From contig NZ_JAFEWE010000002.1 in assembly GCF_017355785.1 (NCBI RefSeq), positions 484,618-548,617 on the forward strand: a stretch of DNA of 64,000 bases. The letters run 5' to 3'. The translations under genes and the position numbers were made by a program. The stretch comes from Desertivirga arenae. Lineage in GTDB: Bacteria; Bacteroidota; Bacteroidia; Sphingobacteriales; Sphingobacteriaceae. The notes under the pieces were generated by a model, which saw nothing but the letters and a program-made list of their open reading frames with translations, was not told the DNA's origin and made no database searches. Shown piece by piece: positions 8,883 to 18,300 of the stretch; positions within the stretch are counted from its first letter, which is position 1, and every line of letters starts with the position of its first letter.

Positions 8883-10047
8883 TTTCTTCTCTATTAAGTG
8901 TTATTTGTTGTTTTGTTTCTGCAGAAGCGACTCCCGCCTCTAGTATTTCCAGTGTTTTCAGTCCGTCGTTGAAGTTTGGACTTATTGAGCCTTCTCCCTG
9001 CACTGCAATTAGAAAGTCAACTGCGGCGTGGATAAAGGAATGTTCATATCCGATGATATGACCAGGAGGCCACCAGCTTTTCACATAGGGATGGGAAGGC
9101 TCTGTGGCAAGGATTGTTCGAAAACCTTGCAGATCGCCTGAATCCTCATTAGAAAAATATTGCAGTTCATTCATCCGCTCCAGATCAAACGTGATGCTGC
9201 CTTTGCTTCCATAAATTTCAAAAGACAACTTATTTTTTCTGCCTGTGGCGAACCTGGTTGCTTCAAAAGATCCTACTGCTCCATTTTCGAATTGCACCAG
9301 CATTAATGCCGCATCTTCAACCGTTACTTCGCCCATTTCATCTCCCTTACTTTCTGCCTGAAGATTACCGGACGTTGATTCGTCGGCAATTGGTCTTTCC
9401 TTTATGAAGTTAGTTTGCAAGGAAGTGACAGAACTTATTTCACCCACAAGGAACCGGGCAAGATCAACGCAATGGGAGTTAAGGTCCCACTGGGGACCAG
9501 CCTGGGCCGTTTCTTTCTGCAATTGCCAGGTAAGTGGAAATTCAGGGTCTACGATCCAGTCCTGCTGGTAAGCAGAACGCCAATGAAAGATGCGTCCTAA
9601 ACGACCTTCTTCAATCATTCTCTTCGCTAAGGAAATTGCGGGAGTACGCCGATAATTGTGGTTTAAGTAGTGAACTACACCGTTATCCTCACAAACCCGT
9701 AGCATTTCCTCCGCCTGCCTGCTGGTCATTGCTAAGGGTTTTTCGCAAAAGATATGCTTGCCTTCCTTTGCAGCAGCGATAGCAATATCATAATGCAGAT
9801 GCTGAGGCAAGGCGATGTCTATGATATCGATATCCTGGCGGGCAATCAGCTTCCGCCAGTCTGTTTCTGTTTCCTGCCAGCCCCATTTATTTGCGAAGTC
9901 CTGCAGTGATTCCTGATGACGGCCGCAAGCAGCTTTAAGTACCGGCTGTGCTGGAACATCAAAAAATAAAGGTGCTTTGATCCATGCATTGCTATGGGCT
10001 CTGCCCATGAATTTGTAACCGACAATGCCTATGTTCAACTTATGCAT
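8833..10047 (-). CDS. Gfo/Idh/MocA family NAD(P)-dependent oxidoreductase
   Basis: The protein (404 residues from the ATG at 10047) opens with the Rossmann motif NIGIVGYKFMGRAHSNAW and has the family hallmark CEKPLAM near residue 95. A C-terminal alpha/beta domain (residues about 130-380) would bind the sugar. Family members oxidise or reduce sugars, inositols and derivatives, often at C3. A frame extension with TTG at 10065 exists, but the ATG at 10047, overlapping the previous stop by 8 bases (ATGCATAA), fits the Rossmann start better. It sits between a TIM-barrel isomerase and a PhyH-like dioxygenase, so a cytoplasmic multi-step sugar conversion is likely. The substrate is unknown. Confidence 0.88.
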   Translation of the reverse strand: MHKLNIGIVGYKFMGRAHSNAWIKAPLFFDVPAQPVLKAACGRHQESLQDFANKWGWQETETDWRKLIARQDIDIIDIALPQHLHYDIAIAAAKEGKHIFCEKPLAMTSRQAEEMLRVCEDNGVVHYLNHNYRRTPAISLAKRMIEEGRLGRIFHWRSAYQQDWIVDPEFPLTWQLQKETAQAGPQWDLNSHCVDLARFLVGEISSVTSLQTNFIKERPIADESTSGNLQAESKGDEMGEVTVEDAALMLVQFENGAVGSFEATRFATGRKNKLSFEIYGSKGSITFDLERMNELQYFSNEDSGDLQGFRTILATEPSHPYVKSWWPPGHIIGYEHSFIHAAVDFLIAVQGEGSISPNFNDGLKTLEILEAGVASAETKQQITLNREENGIKQREVPEGRLCNY

Positions 10048-10906
10048 AAGTAAGCCTGTCTGCAATTCCCCATAACACCTCTAAACTGCGCTTAACCACC
10101 AGCTCTTCCTGATTACCATATTCCGGATGAAGAAAATCGATCTCTACAGCTAAAAAGCCTTCGTAATTATGCTGATGGAGGATTTGAGCAAGACGGGCAT
10201 TATCAATAAGACCTTCGCCTGTTGGCACACAGGAAAAGAAATACCATTCATTTACAGGTACCCCTTTTACCGGGCGAAGATCTTTTATATGCGTTGCAAA
10301 AACATAAGGCGCCAGCTTCTCCATGGCTTGAATAGGATCGTCAAGAACCCGGAGAAAATTTCCGCTGTCGAAATTCACACCGAAATGGGAAGAGTTTACA
10401 TTGGTCACCAATTGCAGAATTTCGTCAGAATTGTAGTCAATATGATTTTCGACTGCGAGTTTGATGCCGTATTTCTCAGCAAATCTGGTGGCTTCAGCGA
10501 ACATCCGGCTTAACTTCTCCAATTGTGGCTGATGATCTTCAAAACGAAACTGGAGGCTGCTGCCGACAACACGCATTACCTTTGCTCCTATCTGATCAGC
10601 ATATTCAATATGCTCTATCATTTCTTCAAATGCCCGTTCATTCCTGCCTCCCTCTAGTCCGTCCGGATGCCCCCAGGCATATACCCTGTCCATTCCTGAC
10701 AGGTCGAGATGATGTTTTATACCTTCCAGGTATTCTTTATCAAATCGTGGAATGAAACATGATTCGAGAGAAACTCCCTCAATATTCAAATCATCGGCTT
10801 TTAATAAAAATTCTTCAAAAGAAAGCTCTTTCTCCGGCTTCTTCTGCCCGGGATACACTTCACCGAAAAGTCGATGAAAACAGTAGCTGTCAATTCCTAC
10901 TTTCAT
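10040..10906 (-). CDS. Sugar phosphate isomerase/epimerase-like TIM barrel protein
   Basis: The 288-residue protein is a xylose-isomerase-like TIM barrel of usual length and no signal peptide, so it is cytoplasmic, unlike the lipoprotein relative at 3348. Metal-binding strand ends are visible: IEGVSLES, KLAVENHIDYNSDE, HFGVNFDSGN, VFATHIKDLR and LAVEIDFLHPE. Relatives include hydroxypyruvate isomerase, tagatose/psicose epimerases and keto-sugar dehydratases. It is the first gene of the operon and a shared TAAAAAAGTATT motif lies 61 bases upstream. Its last bases overlap the Gfo/Idh start. Confidence 0.85.
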   Translation of the reverse strand: MKVGIDSYCFHRLFGEVYPGQKKPEKELSFEEFLLKADDLNIEGVSLESCFIPRFDKEYLEGIKHHLDLSGMDRVYAWGHPDGLEGGRNERAFEEMIEHIEYADQIGAKVMRVVGSSLQFRFEDHQPQLEKLSRMFAEATRFAEKYGIKLAVENHIDYNSDEILQLVTNVNSSHFGVNFDSGNFLRVLDDPIQAMEKLAPYVFATHIKDLRPVKGVPVNEWYFFSCVPTGEGLIDNARLAQILHQHNYEGFLAVEIDFLHPEYGNQEELVVKRSLEVLWGIADRLTYA

Positions 10907-10967
10907 GATGGCTTGTAAGTTTTATTGGTTACTCTTGTAAATCTCAGTGAATTAGCTTCATTTAAAT

Positions 10968-10979
10968 AATACTTTTTTA
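10968..10979 (-). promoter_or_regulatory. Shared TAAAAAAGTATT motif, copy 3
   Basis: An exact copy lies 61 bases upstream of the isomerase ATG that heads the four-gene sugar operon. It is preceded by GGC on the minus strand. The same 61-base distance is seen for copy 4, which argues for a fixed promoter geometry rather than chance. Confidence 0.65.
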
Positions 10980-11031
10980 GCCATAACTATTTAAATTCCA
11001 GCCTTTTTTACCTTTATTCAAAGGAGGTAAA

Positions 11032-11066
11032 AACAAAAAAGCCGCAGATCCTTACCTGCGGCTTTA
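11032..11066 (-). terminator. Intrinsic terminator of the GH5 gene
   Basis: Arms AAGCCGCAG (11039-11047) and CTGCGGCTT (11056-11064) form a 9-bp stem with an 8-base loop. On the minus strand it is followed by TTTTTTGTTTTT. It lies 21 bases after the stop codon of the GH5 gene at 11087. Confidence 0.85.
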
Positions 11067-11086
11067 AATTGTATGCAACTGAGCTT

Positions 11087-12184
11087 TTATTTATCGTATT
11101 TAAATTTTCCCTGGAAAACATCTCTGAAAAACTTGCCCTGACCGGTGGGCTCATAGTTCCAGTTTTCGATCATTTGAGGGATCCACTCGGGGTCGAACAC
11201 CCAAACCACCCAGGAAATTCCTTTTTTATTAAAGTAGTTAACGATAGACTTACCATAAACGCCGTCATCTTTCAGATTAACATCTTCATCGCCTTTCATA
11301 AAGCCCAACTCTGTTGCTACCACCGGATATTTATCAGCGACAAATCCGAAATCAAGTTCCCACTTAGGCTCTCTTGGCACGGCGCGCTTACCCGGATAGG
11401 GATGGGTAACATAAGCGATACCTTCACGGGCAATAGGATTTTCGCGAACTGGCGTAAGGTCGTATGCCCAATTGAAACCGGCAACAAGAGGAATAACGTT
11501 TTTATTATAAACAAAGACAAGGTCGATCAGCTTTTCCATCAATTGTTTCCATTCCTCCCAGCTTGCTGTACCGTATTGTCCTTCGTAGGTGGTGGGTTCA
11601 TTGAACAGCTCATAAAAGGCAACTGTGGGTACATCTTTATAATGCTCGGCAATCAATCTCCAAAAGTTGAAGGTTTCCTTCTTAGAAGTATTATGCATGT
11701 CCTGCGAAAAGATCTCCATTGGAAGATTACCAATGGCGTGCCAATCAATGATCACATAAATACCCAATTCCGAGCACCAGTTTACCGCTTCGTCAAGAAG
11801 TTTCACATATTCTACTACTCCGCGCTGATGGAAGGCTACGGGATGTACAGGAATGCGAATTACATTCGCGCCCCAGCTTTTTATAACCTCGAAGTGTTTT
11901 TTGTTCCAGTGACCATCCTTAACTAACTTGTCGGGATCCGAGATGGAAAGCCCTTTAAATACGATGATTTTACCACTTTCATCCACAAAGGTATTCCCCT
12001 TTACTTTGATATAACTCATCTTTTTGATGCCTTGTGGTAATTTGTAGGGATGGAGAACGTCTATATGCCACCAATCTTTTTTCACGGCATTGCTTTGAAG
12101 TCCGGGTTGGGCATTAGCTACTATTGTAAGACACAGTAATACAAGGGGAATCAGCTTTCTAATTTGGTTTATCATATTTGGCAT
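11087..12184 (-). CDS. GH5 family glycoside hydrolase (cellulase-like)
   Basis: The 365-residue protein has a signal peptide ending near VANAQ and a GH5 (beta/alpha)8 barrel. Visible landmarks are GLSISDPDKL, VIRIPVHP, VIIDWHAIG, the acid/base in YELFNEP, the aromatic THPYPG strand and the nucleophile in VATELGF. These are the two catalytic glutamates of clan GH-A. Substrate is probably a beta-glucan or beta-mannan, which the sequence alone does not decide. The ATG at 12184 is used; a second one at 12175 is possible. The gene stands alone between a terminator and a copy of the shared motif 61 bases upstream. Confidence 0.88.
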   Translation of the reverse strand: MPNMINQIRKLIPLVLLCLTIVANAQPGLQSNAVKKDWWHIDVLHPYKLPQGIKKMSYIKVKGNTFVDESGKIIVFKGLSISDPDKLVKDGHWNKKHFEVIKSWGANVIRIPVHPVAFHQRGVVEYVKLLDEAVNWCSELGIYVIIDWHAIGNLPMEIFSQDMHNTSKKETFNFWRLIAEHYKDVPTVAFYELFNEPTTYEGQYGTASWEEWKQLMEKLIDLVFVYNKNVIPLVAGFNWAYDLTPVRENPIAREGIAYVTHPYPGKRAVPREPKWELDFGFVADKYPVVATELGFMKGDEDVNLKDDGVYGKSIVNYFNKKGISWVVWVFDPEWIPQMIENWNYEPTGQGKFFRDVFQGKFKYDK

Positions 12185-12245
12185 TTTTGATATTCAAAGG
12201 AATAGAAATACCCTAGAAACAGACAGTATTTAATTGATTATTTGC

Positions 12246-12257
12246 AATACTTTTTTA
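12246..12257 (-). promoter_or_regulatory. Shared TAAAAAAGTATT motif, copy 4
   Basis: An exact copy lies 61 bases upstream of the GH5 ATG at 12184 and is preceded by GGA on the minus strand. Spacing to the start codon is the same as for copy 3. Confidence 0.65.
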
Positions 12258-12292
12258 TCCCTCATCTCGCCTGTATCGTAACTCTCTTTTTG

Positions 12293-13843
12293 TTATGGCC
12301 AGTCAATTACTTCAGAAACTATTTCTGCAAACAGCTCCCTTAGCCTATTTGAATTAAAATCAGAGGATTGCAATCCTAAAATACTTTGCGCAACTCTTCC
12401 CTTTCCATAGGGATAGGTCCACGCGGCGGGAATGCTTTTTCCGGAATGATTGTATTTAAAAGAGAAAAAGGTGGTTACCGGCATCTCACCTTGGAGCATC
12501 AATCCGTCATAAAGGTTCAATTGCAGCTTTTTGAATCGAGGCTTGTTTAAGCGCCCTTCAATAGTTACTGCCTCTCTTTTATTGCTATACTGGTCTGTCA
12601 CTATCTCCCGTCTGAAAATGGACCTGTATTCGGGCCAGCCTGCTGTGTTTATATCAGATGGACGACCAGAAGAAGGATAATGAAATACAAGAGAGATCAG
12701 CGCGCCGCCATTTTTTAAATAGTTCTCCAGAACCTCTTTCGAATACTTATTGATCCCGGAAGTGTCCTTACGGTTCAGGACAAGAAGATTATAGTCGCGA
12801 AGGTTGTATTGCCAGATATCATTAATATTAGAGCTTACATCTACCAAAATCCTTCTATCCGTTTCTAATGCCTTTTTCAGGTTGGCTGTATTAGATCCTT
12901 CTTTTACGATTCCCGGTTCTGTAATTAAAAGCGCTTTCAGTGTTTTATGATAAATATGACTGGTTACCTCTTCATCATTAAAAAATCTTGCCTCTACCCC
13001 CTTTTCAGGAATTTCAACTCCTGATGCCCAAGCGATACCATTAAGCATAAACTTTCGATAATCTCCATTTTCCCAATTCGAATAATAGTGATTCATAGTT
13101 GAACAAAAAGCCCTGCCTCCATCAGTCCTGTTTAAAGCCCATGCAACTACATTACCATTTTCTAATTCACTCCCCAATTGAGGGACAGACAGTAAAGGTC
13201 TAAAGTCTTCCAAGTGCTGAGAAAACCTCATATTATAATAGAATTCGTCTCTTATATTGAAAGGTCTAACTCCTCTATGTATGCTATGATTGGTATTGAG
13301 AAGCTTTATTTCTGCTTCTGTTTCTTTAAGAGCAGAATAAGGTTTTCTTTTACCCGTTGAGTCTTGCCAGTCGAAATACCCTCCTGCCCAATTTAGGAGG
13401 GTTTGGCCAAGAGGGTAAGTGGCAAAAGTGGAAAAATGTAACAAAGAGAGGCCGCAACCTCTTTTTATTTGCCTTTCCATCACCTTCATTCGATCGGGAG
13501 TAAAAAAAGGGACATCACCGAAATTGTAACCATCATTACCGTCGGAAGCAAAAAGAATGAGGTTTGCATCTTCAAGCGTCTTCTCGTCCTGGGGCCAGCC
13601 ATTCAGATGCACTTCTGTTTCTACAGCTCCGGCTACATTAGAATTATCGAGAAGGGTTTTAATAAGTCGCACCGTCTTGATGTATTCATGCGTTCCGGCG
13701 GGATGAGATTTCTCACCTGCAATTAATACGATCTTTCGCTTAGCATTAGATCCTGAAACTGCTGCTTCAGATACCTTTATCAATGGAAAGAACATTAGAA
13801 TGAGAAGCAGCACCTTCGTAAACCTTTCGATCATTTGCCTCAT
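12293..13843 (-). CDS. ThuA-like domain secreted protein
   Basis: The protein (516 residues from the ATG at 13843) has a signal peptide (ERFTKVLLLILMFFPL) and then a ThuA domain: KIVLIAGEKSHPAGTHEY, EVHLNGWP, NLILFASDGNDGYN, GCGLSLLHFSTF and AWALNRTDGGRAFCSTMNHY. ThuA domains resemble class I glutamine amidotransferases without the full triad and often occur in sugar operons. The C-terminal half (VDVSSNINDIWQYNLRDYNLLVLN, NGGALISLVFHYPSSG, GKGRVAQSILG) looks like a second flavodoxin/GATase-like fold. In-frame starts exist at GTG 13870 and at ATGs 13855, 13843 and 13834; I chose 13843 for signal-peptide shape, with low certainty. The reaction is unknown. Confidence 0.75.
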   Translation of the reverse strand: MRQMIERFTKVLLLILMFFPLIKVSEAAVSGSNAKRKIVLIAGEKSHPAGTHEYIKTVRLIKTLLDNSNVAGAVETEVHLNGWPQDEKTLEDANLILFASDGNDGYNFGDVPFFTPDRMKVMERQIKRGCGLSLLHFSTFATYPLGQTLLNWAGGYFDWQDSTGKRKPYSALKETEAEIKLLNTNHSIHRGVRPFNIRDEFYYNMRFSQHLEDFRPLLSVPQLGSELENGNVVAWALNRTDGGRAFCSTMNHYYSNWENGDYRKFMLNGIAWASGVEIPEKGVEARFFNDEEVTSHIYHKTLKALLITEPGIVKEGSNTANLKKALETDRRILVDVSSNINDIWQYNLRDYNLLVLNRKDTSGINKYSKEVLENYLKNGGALISLVFHYPSSGRPSDINTAGWPEYRSIFRREIVTDQYSNKREAVTIEGRLNKPRFKKLQLNLYDGLMLQGEMPVTTFFSFKYNHSGKSIPAAWTYPYGKGRVAQSILGLQSSDFNSNRLRELFAEIVSEVIDWP

Positions 13844-13907
13844 AAAGTAAATCATTAAAGCTTCTACCACCAGGATCCTAAAAACACCATTTTTTCAGTC
13901 TCAAACT

Positions 13908-13919
13908 AATACTTTTTTA
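13908..13919 (-). promoter_or_regulatory. Shared TAAAAAAGTATT motif, copy 5
   Basis: An exact copy lies between the efflux operon (ends 13939) and the ThuA-like gene. It is 64 bases upstream of the start chosen at 13843 and preceded by TGC on the minus strand. The downstream spacing is close to that of copies 3 and 4. Confidence 0.6.
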
Positions 13920-13938
13920 GCAGAATCAGATAGGATTT

Positions 13939-15384
13939 CTATTCCCAGCCCCCGCCTAAGGATCTGTAAAGATCGATAGTGGAAGCTAGTAGTTGCTGTT
14001 TAGTGCGTGTTAAAGACAACTCTGCCTCTACTATGCTTTTCTGGGCAGTAATTATCTCCAGATAGTTAGCATAACCCACCAGGAACAAGTCCTGGGAAAC
14101 CTCGGCGGCCTTGTTCAAAGCGTCAACCTCTTCCTGATTTACTTTAAGTTGTTGCTTCAGGTTCTGTGTTCCTTTTAATCTGGTTGTAACTTCCATGAAG
14201 GCGTTAAGTACCGTCTTCTGATAGTGCAGCAATTGCTGTTCAGCTTCGACAACTGTCCGTTGCATGTTTCGCCTTAAAATACCCTGATTGAAGATTGGGG
14301 CAGAAAGGCCTCCGAGCAGGCCATAGGCCAGGGAACCAGGCGTATTAAACAATGTAGCGGCTTTGAAAGAATTGTATCCCAGGTAGGGACTAAGCGTTAA
14401 AGAGGGATACATGGCTTTACGGGCAACGTTGATATCTAGTTTAAAAGCCCTTAATTCCAATTCTGCTTCCGCGATATCGGGTCGTCGAAGGAGCATCTCA
14501 GAGGGAAACCCTGCTGCTACCAAACCAGGAAGAGAAATTGAGGTAAGACTGCCAGCTCTTGCAATAGGCTGAGGGAAACGCCCCATGAGATAGTTTAATT
14601 GATTTTCGACTTCAATCTGATTTCTCTGCACCTGCAACTCCCTGCTTTGCGTGTTGAGTAGCTGGGCTTTAAATTGCTGTACCGCCAGCTCAGTGGCCTG
14701 TCCACCCTCTTTTTGAATTTCCATCATTTCCAAAGCCGTTCTTTGTAATTTGATATTTCTTCTTAAAACTTCAAGTTCAGTATCTAAGGCTACCAGTTCA
14801 TAATACATTTGAGCCACCTGGGATACTACTGCCGTAACAACAAACTGCCTGCCTTTTTCGGAAGCCAGGAAACGAACAAAGGCTGCCTTTTTCCGGCTTT
14901 TCATTTTACCCCAGACATCCAATTCCCAAAAACTCCTTAAACCCAGGAAATAATCGGGAACAGGGTCTGGTATCTTTTGCCCCGGATTTAAGTTCGGAGA
15001 AAGATTAGTATCATAATTACCTACACCATCTATGGTATAATCGCCATATTTTGTTAGTCCGGCTGATGCCTCGGCATTTACAGAGGGTAATACTGCTGCT
15101 TTTTGCATTTGAAGATTAACCCGGGCAACAGATACTCTTTTCAAAGCGATCCTTAAATCATAATTATTTTTAAGTGCTGTATCTATTACTGTTTTTAGGA
15201 GAGGGTCTGTGAAAAGCACTTTCCAATCCAGGTTGTGTTTTAGGGTGTCAGTTACTCCCTCAAACTGATGAGGAACCTGTTGAGTATTTGCAAGATTGGC
15301 TTTGGGTAAGGTCTTGCAACTTATTAAAACTGATATAATTAGGAAAAAAGGGCTTGCAATGGCCCATTTATAACTTGACTTCAT
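13939..15384 (-). CDS. Outer-membrane efflux channel, TolC/NodT-type lipoprotein
   Basis: The 481-residue protein has a lipoprotein signal (VLISC, Cys23) and the duplicated outer membrane efflux protein repeat. Typical landmarks are the NNYDLRIALKRVSVARVNLQMQKAAVLPSV start, FWELDVWGKMK, and RRPDIAEAELELRAFKLDINVARKAMYPSL in the second half. It forms the trimeric channel that crosses the outer membrane for the pump encoded just upstream. It lies 11 bases after the RND pump gene on the same strand, so it is the third gene of one operon. Confidence 0.92.
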   Translation of the reverse strand: MKSSYKWAIASPFFLIISVLISCKTLPKANLANTQQVPHQFEGVTDTLKHNLDWKVLFTDPLLKTVIDTALKNNYDLRIALKRVSVARVNLQMQKAAVLPSVNAEASAGLTKYGDYTIDGVGNYDTNLSPNLNPGQKIPDPVPDYFLGLRSFWELDVWGKMKSRKKAAFVRFLASEKGRQFVVTAVVSQVAQMYYELVALDTELEVLRRNIKLQRTALEMMEIQKEGGQATELAVQQFKAQLLNTQSRELQVQRNQIEVENQLNYLMGRFPQPIARAGSLTSISLPGLVAAGFPSEMLLRRPDIAEAELELRAFKLDINVARKAMYPSLTLSPYLGYNSFKAATLFNTPGSLAYGLLGGLSAPIFNQGILRRNMQRTVVEAEQQLLHYQKTVLNAFMEVTTRLKGTQNLKQQLKVNQEEVDALNKAAEVSQDLFLVGYANYLEIITAQKSIVEAELSLTRTKQQLLASTIDLYRSLGGGWE

Positions 15385-15395
15385 CTGGTGTTTCT

Positions 15396-18300
15396 TTATG
15401 AATAAATATCTTCCCTCAGTATTTCCACCTTCTCTTCCTCTTTGCTTTTTTTGTTTGAAGAGGATTCAGGCTTCTTTTTCTTCATTGACGCGAACAGGAC
15501 ATACAGTCCGGGAATGAGAATAACTCCGAAAAGAGTACCTATCAGCATTCCGCCTGCAGCGGCGGTACCAATGGACCGGTTCCCCATGGCGCCGGCACCG
15601 CTAGCGATACAAAGTGGGATCAAGCCTGCTATAAAAGCAAAAGAGGTCATAAGTATTGGTCTTAAGCGAGACAATGCACCTTCTTTTGCAGCTGCAAGCA
15701 CGGTTAATCCTTCCTTTTGTCGTTGAATAGCAAATTCGACGATCAGGATAGCATTCTTACCCAAAAGTCCGATAAGCATAACCAGGGCAACCTGCGCATA
15801 GATATTGTTTTCGAGTCCCAATAGTTTAAGAGAAAGGAAGGCTCCAAAGATCCCGGTTGGAAGAGACAGAATTACCGGTAAGGGAAGCAGGAAACTTTCA
15901 TATTGTGCCGCCAGCAAAAGGTAAACAAACACAAGGCAGATGGCAAAGATGTAAAGCGCCTGATCACCTGACAGTATCTGCTCGCGTGTCATACCTGACC
16001 ATTCGAAAGCAAAGCCTTTTGGCAGCTTCTCCTTCGCTACACGTTCTATTGCCTTAATAGCCTGACCGCTACTGTATCCGGGAGAGGCATCGCCGTTGAT
16101 CATTGCAGAAGTGTACATGTTATAGCGGGTTAGCTGCTCTGGACCAAATACCCTCTCCATTTTAATGAAGGTTGAGAAGGGAACCATTTCACCTTTATCA
16201 TTCTTTACCTGAAGGCGCAAAACATCATCAGGTTTTGTCCGGTATTCGGGACCAGCCTGTACCATTACCCTGTACATTTGCCCAAAACGGATAAAGTTTG
16301 AGGCATACTCGCTCCCCAGAAGGGTCTGCAGGGTGCTCATCGCCCTATCTACCGTTACACCTTTCTTTGCAGCCATATCGTAGTCTACATGGATGAGATA
16401 CTGCGGGAAGTTCGGATTGAAGCTACTGAATGCACTACCAATTTCGGGAGCTGCACGCAATGCGGCGATAAAATCATCTGTAACTTTTGCTGTCCGGTTG
16501 AGATCATCACTGCCTGAACGATCAAGCACCCTTAGTTCAAATCCGCTGGAATTACCAAATCCCGGCACTGTTGGAGGAGGAAAAAACTCGATAGAGGCAT
16601 CGGTAATATGACGGGTCTGTTCAGTCAGCTGTTTAATCACCTCTTCTACAGAAACGTCCCGCTCCTTCCAGGTTTTAAGATTGATCATTCCCATTCCGTA
16701 GGAAGCTCCTGCCACATCGTTCACCAAACTGAAACCGGCCAGGGTGGAAACAGATTCGACCGATTCGAAAGTTCGTGTAACTCGATCTATTTCGTCCAGC
16801 ACTTTTTCCGTTCTTTCTACTGTAGCCCCTGGCGGAGTTGTAACGTTGACGTAAATCATTCCCTGATCCTCGGTAGGAATAAATCCCGTAGGTAGTATGG
16901 AGTTGACACCCCAGGTGGCTACAAAAAAGAAGGCAAGTAACGCGAGAGTAACACCTTTTCTACCGGCAATCTTTGAAAGCAGAAGACCGTATCTTCCCGA
17001 CACCTTGTTGTACCCCCGGTTAAAGCCCTTAAAAAAACGCTGAACGAAATTACCTGATGACGCATGCTCATGAGAATTTCGAAGCATAATAGCGCAAAGA
17101 GCAGGGGTTAATGTCAAGGCATTAATACCAGAGATCACAATTGATATTGCCAGTGTTAGTGAGAACTGCCTGTAGAATACGCCGACTGGACCTGTCATAA
17201 AAGCGACCGGTACGAAAACGGCCGACATTACCAATGTGATAGCTACAATTGCCCCGGCAATTTCTTTCATAGCACCGATGGTAGCGTCGAGTGGCGACAA
17301 TGATGGATCCTCTTCCATTTTTGCATGCACTGCTTCCACCACAACAATCGCGTTGTCTACCACAATACCAATAGCCAGAACCAATGCAAACAGGGTAAGA
17401 AGATTGATAGAGAAACCCAGAGCATCCATTAAAAAGAAGGTTCCGATGAGAGCCACCGGTACAGCCAGGGCCGGAATTAAGGTAGAGCGAAAATCCTGAA
17501 GGAAAATATAGACGATAATAAATACGAGGATAAATGCCTCCAGAAGCGTTTTTAACACTTCACTAATGGAAGCATCCAGGAAACGGGAAACGTCGTAGCC
17601 CATATTGTAAGTCATGCCCGGAGGAAATGAGCTTTCCTGTAACTCTGCCATACGCTCCTTCACATTATTGATCACATCGCGGGCGTTTGAACCGGGCCTC
17701 TGTTTTAACATGATGGATGCAGAAGGTTGTCCGTTCGTTTTTGAAACCATTCCGTAACTAAGAGAACCAAAAGATACGTTGGCAACGTCCTTTAGCCGCA
17801 AAACAGTTCCATCACTATTAGCACGGATAACAATATCCTGATATTGTTCTGGTTTAAAGAATTTTCCTGTATATCTGAGAACGTACTGAAGCATATTAGG
17901 ATCCGAATCAGAACTGACACCTGTTTGGCCGGGAGCCGCTTCTACATTTTGATTTTTTATGGCCTGGATAACCTCTTCTGTTGAGACCCTATAAGCTTGA
18001 AGCTTATCGGGCTTTACCCATACCCGCATTGCATAGTCCCTTAGTCCCATTATTTCAGCAAAACCAACACCGTCTATACGTTTAAGCTCTTTAAGAATAT
18101 TTATATCGGCAAAGTTGTAGATGAACCGCTCGTCCATCTCCTTTTTATCGCTATAGATATTCAGGTAAAGCAACATACTGTTCACTTCCTTTTCGGTTGT
18201 TACGCCAGCTTTGATCACCTCTTCGGGAAGTTCATCTAAAATAGTTGTTACCCTGTTCTGAACGTTTACAGCAGCAACGTCGGGATCAGTACCCACCTTA

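Noticed and set aside
11069-11926. 285-residue plus-strand frame opposite the GH5 gene
   Set aside because: The minus-strand GH5 protein has both catalytic motifs, signal peptide and terminator; the plus frame has none of these.
1-13900. Search for a SusC/SusD pair to define a polysaccharide utilisation locus
   Set aside because: No TonB-dependent receptor or SusD-like gene is in the window. The island may be part of a locus that continues to the left, but I cannot claim it.
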